NCBI GenBank assembly: GCA_947176285.1
Contig: CAMWQF010000065.1
Location: 1-10,954, forward strand
Source: an uncultured Porphyromonadaceae bacterium
GTDB taxonomy: Bacteria; Bacteroidota; Bacteroidia; Bacteroidales; Muribaculaceae
Direction: 5' to 3'
DNA length: 10,954 nucleotides
The notes beneath the pieces were generated by a model. That model was not told the DNA's origin and did no database searches. It was given only the letters and a program-made list of their open reading frames with translations. Positions 6,293-10,954 of the stretch are shown here, piece by piece. Position numbers and translations under genes: made by a program. How positions within the stretch are numbered: position 1 is the first letter of the stretch; the number at the start of each line of letters is the position of its first letter.

Positions 6293-9200
6293 ATGGGATT
6301 CAGCAATATACTAAAAACAATTTTCGGTGACCAGAGTGAGCGCGCAGTGCGTCCTCTCTGGACTCGCCTTCAGAAGGAAATCAATCCGATTTCCGAACAG
6401 ATAAAGGACATCTCTAATGATGAACTTCGCGATAGAATCAATGTGATCCGCGATGATATCCGCGGCGAGGCTAAGACCTACAAAGACAAAATGGCGGATA
6501 TTCGTGCGCAGATCGAGACTATGGAGTTTGACAAGCGTGAGCCATACTGGAAAGAAATTGATTCCTTGAAGGAGGATATGTACAAAATGTATGCCCACAA
6601 GCTTGATGCTGCTCTTCCGGAGGTCTTTGCAGTGATTAAAGAGACTGCTCGCCGCTTTGCCAACAACGAGACCATTGAGGTGACGGCTGATGAGTTTGAC
6701 CGCAATCTCGCTGCCCAAGGCAAGGACTTTATTACCATTGACGGCGACAAGGCTATATACAAGAATTCTTGGGTTGCCGGTGGCAATGAGATGAAGTGGG
6801 ATATGGTGCACTATGATGTGCAGCTTATCGGCGGTATGGTGCTTCACGGTATCCTCCAGGGCGATAAGACCTCAAATAATATCGCCGAGATGGCTACCGG
6901 TGAAGGTAAGACCCTTGTGGCTACTCTCCCCGTATTCCTTAATGCGCTCACCGGAGAGGGCGTGCATGTGGTGACTGTCAACGATTACCTTGCAAAACGT
7001 GACTCAGAATGGATGGGACCTCTCTACGAGTTCCATGGACTCTCTGTGGCTTGTATCGACAAGACAGAGCCTAACTCCCCTGAACGTCGTGCTGCTTATC
7101 GCAGTGATATCACTTTCGGCACAAACAATGAATTTGGTTTCGACTATCTGCGCGACAATATGGCTACACAACTCAGCGATCTCGTGCAGCGTGATGACCA
7201 TTACTATGCTATTGTCGATGAAACTGACTCAGTGCTTATCGATGATGCTCGTACCCCTCTTATCATCTCAGGTCCGATTCCAAAGGGTGACGACCAGATG
7301 TTTAATGAGTTCAAGCCTAATGTTGAAAAAGTTGTAAACGCTCAGCGTAAGCAGGCTCAGGCTCTTCTTCTTGAAGCAAAGGATAAGATTTCCGCAGCAA
7401 TGAGCGGCGACCCGGAAAAAATCAAGAAATTCGATAAGGGCGACGGAAAGAAGCCTCTTACAGCTCAAGAACTTCTTGAGGATGGAGGTCTTGCTCTATT
7501 CCGCGTGTATAAGAGCCTTCCTAAGCATGGACCGCTCATCAGATATCTTAGCGAAGAAGGCATCAAGCCAATATTGCTTAAGACTGAGGAGAAATATATG
7601 CAAGACAACAACCGCGAAATGCCTATTGCTGTCGAGCCTCTTTATTTCGTGGTGGATGAGAAAAACCATAGCATCGAATTGACCGACAAGGGTATTCAAG
7701 TGCTTACTGATACTACTCAAGACCCTCATTTCTTTGTGCTTCCCGACATTACCACTCAGCTTGCCGAAGTAGACAATATGGACGCTACCGACGAAGAGAA
7801 GCATCAGAAGAAAGATGAACTCCTTCAGGAATACAGTGTGAAGTCGGAGCGTGTTCATACAGTCAATCAGCTCCTTAAGGCTTATACTCTCTTTGATAAG
7901 GATATAGAATATGTGATCGACGACAATAAGATCAAGATTGTCGATGAGCAGACCGGACGTATCATGGAAGGTCGCCGCTATTCCGACGGCTTGCATCAGG
8001 CTATCGAGGCTAAGGAAGGAGTCAAGGTTGAAGCCGCAACTCAGACCTATGCCACAATCACGCTGCAGAACTACTTCCGCATGTATCGCAAGCTTGCAGG
8101 TATGACCGGTACGGCTATGACTGAGGCAGGTGAGTTCTATGATATCTATAAGATGGAGGTAGTGGAAATCCCTACCAACCGTCCCGTGATCCGCAACGAC
8201 CAGAAAGACCGTGTATATCGCACCAAGAAAGATAAATATAACGCTGTCATTAAGGAAGTCGAGGACATGGTGGCTCAGGGGCGTCCGGTACTTGTCGGCA
8301 CCACTTCCGTAGAAATCTCCGAACTTCTTAGCCGTATGCTTCAGCTTCGTAAGATTCCCCATCAGGTGCTTAATGCAAAATTGCATCAGAAGGAAGCTGA
8401 CATCGTGGCTCAGGCAGGTAAGACCGGGACTGTGACTATTGCTACCAACATGGCAGGTCGTGGTACCGACATCAAGCTTCCTCCTGAAGTGAAGGAGGCA
8501 GGGGGCTTGGCAATCATCGGCACCGAACGCCATGAATCACGCCGTGTCGACCGTCAGCTACGTGGTCGTGCAGGTCGTCAGGGTGACCCGGGAAGTTCCG
8601 TTTTCTTCGTCTCATTTGAGGATAACTTAATGCGTCTCTTTGCCGGAGAAAAAATCTTCAAGATGCTCGACCGTATGGGATTTGAAGAAGGCGAGATGAT
8701 GGAGTCGAAGATGCTCACAAACTCTATTGAGAAAGCCCAGAAGAGGGTAGAGGAGAATAACTTCGGTATCCGTAAGCGTCTTGTGGAATACGACGACGTG
8801 ATGAACGCTCAGCGTACTGCTATCTATGGCAAGCGCCAGAATGCACTTAAGGGTGAGAGAATTGGTACGGATATCGCTAATATGATTTTCGATACTGCAC
8901 AGAGCATTGCCGAAATGGGATATGACTACAATGATTTCATGATGGAAGTGCGCAAGACTCTTGCTATCGAACCCACATTCACAGAAGAAGAATACCGCAA
9001 GGCTGACAAGAATGAGATCACAAACAAGCTTGCTGACGAAGCACTTGCTACCTACTATCGCAACCGCGATAAAATCGCTGCTTCCGCTATGCCTTACATC
9101 AAGGAATTTGTAGAGGAACGTGGTGCTTCCGGAGTGGTCGGAGTTCCGGTGACAGATGGTCGCCGATTCTTCAACATCCGTTGCGATCTTAAGGAGGCTT

Positions 9201-9799
9201 ACGACAATGAGTGCCGTCCTATTGTGAAAGGTTGGGAAAAGGCGGTGCTTCTTCAAGCCATTGACAATGCTTGGCAAGAGCAACTCCGCGAACTTGACGA
9301 GCTCCGCAAATCAGTGCAGAACGCAAGTTATGAACAAAAGGATCCGCTTGTGATCTACAAACTTGAGGCTTACGGACTCTGGAAGAACATGCTTGAAGAA
9401 ATGAATTCCAAGGCTGTGGCTACTCTCATGCGCGGCAAACTCGCCGCTCCCGACTATGAGGAAGCAAAGGCTCAGCGTGAGGCTCAGATTGCTGCCCAAC
9501 AGGCGCAGGCACAGGCTTTGCAGGCTCAACGCAATGCTCAGGCTGCTGCATACTCCCGCACTCAGGAAATTCATCAGGAATATGGCGCACCCGCAGGTGC
9601 AAACCCATATGCTAACTATTCTACAACCCGCGAGACTTATGAGGGTGAAAATGCTCAGCGACAGGCTGCTCAGAACGTAAATCGTCAGGCGCAACCAACA
9701 CGTCAGCCTATGAAAGCGCAACCCAAAGTGGGGCGCAATGACCCATGTCCTTGCGGAAGCGGAAAAAAATATAAGAACTGTCACGGCAAAAACATGTGA
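6293..9799 (+). CDS. secA: SecA, preprotein translocase ATPase
   Basis: SecA is the ATP-driven motor that pushes unfolded preproteins through SecYEG. The 1168 residues exceed E. coli SecA (901). Walker A is MATGEGKT (Lys206). The Walker B/DEAD region reads DETDSVLIDDARTPLIISGP (Asp309). Motif VI is ERHESRRVDRQLRGRAGRQG (from about 745). Nucleotide-binding domain 1 is interrupted after about residue 343 by the preprotein-crosslinking region, which carries an extra ~100-residue charged insert (about 345-450, from VEKVVNAQRKQ) of the type I associate with Bacteroidota SecA. Near the end, an Ala/Gln-rich linker (about 1055-1145) leads to the zinc-binding SEC-C tail CPCGSGKKYKNCH (Cys1152, Cys1154, Cys1163, His1164). 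The start ATGGGATTCAGC gives a normal SecA beginning. The stop overlaps the next gene (TGATG). Confidence 0.98.
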   Translation: MGFSNILKTIFGDQSERAVRPLWTRLQKEINPISEQIKDISNDELRDRINVIRDDIRGEAKTYKDKMADIRAQIETMEFDKREPYWKEIDSLKEDMYKMYAHKLDAALPEVFAVIKETARRFANNETIEVTADEFDRNLAAQGKDFITIDGDKAIYKNSWVAGGNEMKWDMVHYDVQLIGGMVLHGILQGDKTSNNIAEMATGEGKTLVATLPVFLNALTGEGVHVVTVNDYLAKRDSEWMGPLYEFHGLSVACIDKTEPNSPERRAAYRSDITFGTNNEFGFDYLRDNMATQLSDLVQRDDHYYAIVDETDSVLIDDARTPLIISGPIPKGDDQMFNEFKPNVEKVVNAQRKQAQALLLEAKDKISAAMSGDPEKIKKFDKGDGKKPLTAQELLEDGGLALFRVYKSLPKHGPLIRYLSEEGIKPILLKTEEKYMQDNNREMPIAVEPLYFVVDEKNHSIELTDKGIQVLTDTTQDPHFFVLPDITTQLAEVDNMDATDEEKHQKKDELLQEYSVKSERVHTVNQLLKAYTLFDKDIEYVIDDNKIKIVDEQTGRIMEGRRYSDGLHQAIEAKEGVKVEAATQTYATITLQNYFRMYRKLAGMTGTAMTEAGEFYDIYKMEVVEIPTNRPVIRNDQKDRVYRTKKDKYNAVIKEVEDMVAQGRPVLVGTTSVEISELLSRMLQLRKIPHQVLNAKLHQKEADIVAQAGKTGTVTIATNMAGRGTDIKLPPEVKEAGGLAIIGTERHESRRVDRQLRGRAGRQGDPGSSVFFVSFEDNLMRLFAGEKIFKMLDRMGFEEGEMMESKMLTNSIEKAQKRVEENNFGIRKRLVEYDDVMNAQRTAIYGKRQNALKGERIGTDIANMIFDTAQSIAEMGYDYNDFMMEVRKTLAIEPTFTEEEYRKADKNEITNKLADEALATYYRNRDKIAASAMPYIKEFVEERGASGVVGVPVTDGRRFFNIRCDLKEAYDNECRPIVKGWEKAVLLQAIDNAWQEQLRELDELRKSVQNASYEQKDPLVIYKLEAYGLWKNMLEEMNSKAVATLMRGKLAAPDYEEAKAQREAQIAAQQAQAQALQAQRNAQAAAYSRTQEIHQEYGAPAGANPYANYSTTRETYEGENAQRQAAQNVNRQAQPTRQPMKAQPKVGRNDPCPCGSGKKYKNCHGKNM

Positions 9800-10398
9800 T
9801 GATGGAAAAAGAATATTATATAGTAGTAAATGACAACCGTGAAGGTCCATTTTCTCTTGCTCAACTTGAAGAGAGAGGAATAGAACCATCCACCTTGGTC
9901 TGGACTGCCGGAATGGCAGACTGGGCAAGGGTGGATTCTGTAGCAGAACTCGCCTCAATATTGGCAAATAGAACAAGAATTGATGAGTCTGAGTCTGCAT
10001 TCGGATCCTATGCTCAGCCGCAACAGCCTTATGGCGGCTCGCAACAGCCTTATGCCGGCCAATATCAGGGTCAGCAATTCGGCGGATACAACAATCCAAA
10101 TCAGATGCCGGGATATTCTAATCCTCCTACAAATTGGAAAACCCTTGCTATCATCGCTACTGTTGTCGGTTTTCTCTTTTCCTGCATCGGAGGCATAGTC
10201 GGAATTTTCGCCATCACAAATGCTTCCAAAGCAGAGAATGCCATGAGATATGGCGATAATATCACAGCAGCGAATGCTTGGTCGACATGCAAGACTCTTT
10301 GTATAGTATCTTTTGTGCTTTCAGGGTTAGGACTTGTCATCAACATACTCTCGATTCTGAAAATATTCTCTGTTGCATCTTTGATGGGTACATTCTAA
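9799..10398 (+). CDS. GYF_2 domain + CD225/dispanin-like membrane protein
   Basis: This 199-residue membrane protein is of unassigned function. Residues ~4-54 form a GYF_2 domain (PF14237): YYIVVNDNREGPFSLAQLEE, then LVW, GMADW. A P/Q/G/Y-rich linker follows (about 68-111) with QQPYGGS/QQPYAGQ repeats. The C-terminal part (113-190) has two hydrophobic helices (about 115-139 and 165-187) joined by NASKAENAMRYGDNITAANA. The pattern of an AGD-like turn (GD at 152-153), spaced alanines and a CKTLCI second helix resembles the CD225/dispanin (IFITM-like) family; DUF4190 is an alternative label. The start is ATG 9799, overlapping the secA stop as TGATG; ATG 9802 and GTG 9796 are other options. Overlap with secA implies coupled translation. 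A link to export or membrane organisation is only inferred from position. Confidence 0.8.
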   Translation: MMEKEYYIVVNDNREGPFSLAQLEERGIEPSTLVWTAGMADWARVDSVAELASILANRTRIDESESAFGSYAQPQQPYGGSQQPYAGQYQGQQFGGYNNPNQMPGYSNPPTNWKTLAIIATVVGFLFSCIGGIVGIFAITNASKAENAMRYGDNITAANAWSTCKTLCIVSFVLSGLGLVINILSILKIFSVASLMGTF

Positions 10399-10402
10399 AG
10401 TA

Positions 10403-10828
10403 ATGAAGTATTTTGCAATGATAGATGGGCGGCAGTATGGCCCGATGGAACTCGATGAGATGGTCAAAGAGGGAGTCCGTCCCGACACATATGTATGGTG
10501 TAAGGGGATGGATGATTGGACCGAAGCATCTGAGGTGCCTGACATATGCCGATATTTCCGTCAGCGTCTTTCGGGCACGCTCCCGACGCAGAAGTATCTT
10601 GGACCCACTGATGCCAATAGATTGATGGCTTCAGATGAAGAGGAACAGGAACGCCTTCTCAATCAACTTCCGCCCATGGCAAGAGGCTTCGTAAGGAAAT
10701 CAGGGATAAAACTGACGAAGGAAAACTTCCCGGATCCGGAAAACGTCCATTTCCCCAAGGCTCTTCCCATCATACTCTACATAATATCCATAATAATGAT
10801 AGTAATCGGATTCCTGCTCATCAAATGA
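10403..10828 (+). CDS. GYF_2 domain protein with C-terminal membrane anchor
   Basis: This small 141-residue protein is of unknown function. Residues 1 to ~52 are a GYF_2 domain (KYFAMIDGRQYGPMELDEMV, then VWCKGMDDW) that aligns with the start of the preceding protein: GP, VW, GM and DW fall at the same spacing. A charged middle part (about 55-115) has no recognised domain. Residues ~119-140 are a single strongly hydrophobic helix ending at Lys141. With no signal peptide, this fits a tail-anchored protein with its GYF_2 domain in the cytoplasm. It begins 4 nt after the previous stop, making it the last gene of the secA operon, and its final codons form part of the terminator stem. The pair probably arose by sharing or duplicating the GYF_2 module. 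The partner peptide is unknown; eukaryotic GYF domains bind proline-rich sequences. Confidence 0.8.
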   Translation: MKYFAMIDGRQYGPMELDEMVKEGVRPDTYVWCKGMDDWTEASEVPDICRYFRQRLSGTLPTQKYLGPTDANRLMASDEEEQERLLNQLPPMARGFVRKSGIKLTKENFPDPENVHFPKALPIILYIISIIMIVIGFLLIK

Positions 10829-10844
10829 CAGGAATCCCTTTTTT
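10808..10844 (+). terminator. Intrinsic terminator of the secA operon, overlapping the last coding codons
   Basis: GGATTCCTG (10808-10816) pairs perfectly over 9 bp with CAGGAATCC (10829-10837) around a 12-nt loop. After one C, six T residues follow (10839-10844). The 5' stem encodes the last membrane-helix residues (Gly-Phe-Leu) and the stop codon TGA (10826-10828) lies in the loop. Confidence 0.8.
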
Positions 10845-10860
10845 ATAAGCCTTTTCCCCA

Positions 10861-10916
10861 TTCTAAATTCTCAATTCTCCATTCTCAATTCTCAATTCTC
10901 AATTCTCCATTCTCAA
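10861..10916 (+). repeat. TTCTCAA heptamer array, right copy
   Basis: Eight consecutive 7-nt units run over 56 nt: five TTCTCAA, two TTCTCCA and one TTCTAAA, followed by TTAT. The array lies between the plus-strand terminator and a minus-strand terminator, in a convergent intergenic gap. It is the same heptamer, with the same TTAT ending, as at 6209-6236. No coding potential is visible here. Confidence 0.9.
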
Positions 10917-10921
10917 TTATG

Positions 10922-10954
10922 AAAAAAGGAGAGCCGCTAACACAGCGACTCTCC
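10922..10954 (-). terminator. Minus-strand intrinsic terminator at the right edge
   Basis: GGAGAG (10928-10933) pairs with CTCTCC (10949-10954) and CGCT (10935-10938) with AGCG (10944-10947), with one C-A mismatch and a 5-nt loop. On the minus strand the hairpin is followed by six T residues (complement of A at 10922-10927). It would end a gene transcribed leftward from beyond the window. A T tract just past the edge would make it bidirectional; that cannot be seen. Confidence 0.7.

Noticed and set aside
7496..8533. 345-residue minus-strand open frame inside secA
   Set aside because: It is a shadow frame fully covered by conserved SecA motifs on the plus strand, with no matching family.
9311..10099. 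262-residue minus-strand open frame across the secA end and the GYF gene
   Set aside because: It spans two well-supported plus-strand genes, and its low-complexity L/S content mirrors the A/Q linker of SecA.

Overview
The window looks like a chromosomal housekeeping region of a Bacteroidales bacterium, most probably a gut Muribaculaceae (S24-7) or close relative. The pointers are a Bacteroidota-type promoter (TTTG, 20-nt spacer, TATTTTTG), very weak or absent Shine-Dalgarno sequences, a Q/G/R-rich N-terminal extension on a pseudouridine synthase, a long SecA of over 1,100 residues, and a PafA-like protein beside SecA. The genus is an inference from sequence style; no marker RNA gene is present.

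Layout: all seven genes lie on the plus strand. Positions 1-370 hold no credible gene but carry two copies of a ~100-bp module of three GC-rich hairpins. A promoter (373-404) and a leader with a 23-nt tandem repeat (436-481) precede block one: rluB-like pseudouridine synthase, asnS, a DUF4105/Lnb-type membrane protein, and a secreted alkaline-phosphatase-superfamily protein. Gaps in block one are about 20 nt or less, with a 1-nt overlap between asnS and the Lnb gene, so it reads as one operon (about 534-6187). A 105-nt AT-rich gap with TTCTCAA heptamers and a possible promoter leads into block two: secA, a GYF_2 + CD225/dispanin-like membrane protein, and a second GYF_2 protein with a C-terminal membrane anchor. 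Block two ends in an intrinsic terminator whose 5' stem is the last codons of the final gene. The window ends with a second heptamer array and a hairpin oriented to terminate a minus-strand gene lying beyond the right edge.

Together: rluB and asnS serve translation. The Lnb-type protein (lipoprotein N-terminal acylation in this family), the PafA-like protein and SecA belong to envelope biogenesis and protein export. The two GYF_2 membrane proteins are co-transcribed with secA and have no assigned function.

No unmistakably new system was found. The points that most deserve a second look are: (1) the PafA-like protein keeps the fold signatures but has lost the nucleophile and most metal- and phosphate-binding residues, so it looks like a pseudoenzyme; (2) a GYF_2-CD225 fusion and a GYF_2 tail-anchored paralogue are translationally linked to secA; (3) the duplicated three-hairpin module; (4) the RNA-binding-like, minisatellite-encoded N-terminal tail of the pseudouridine synthase.
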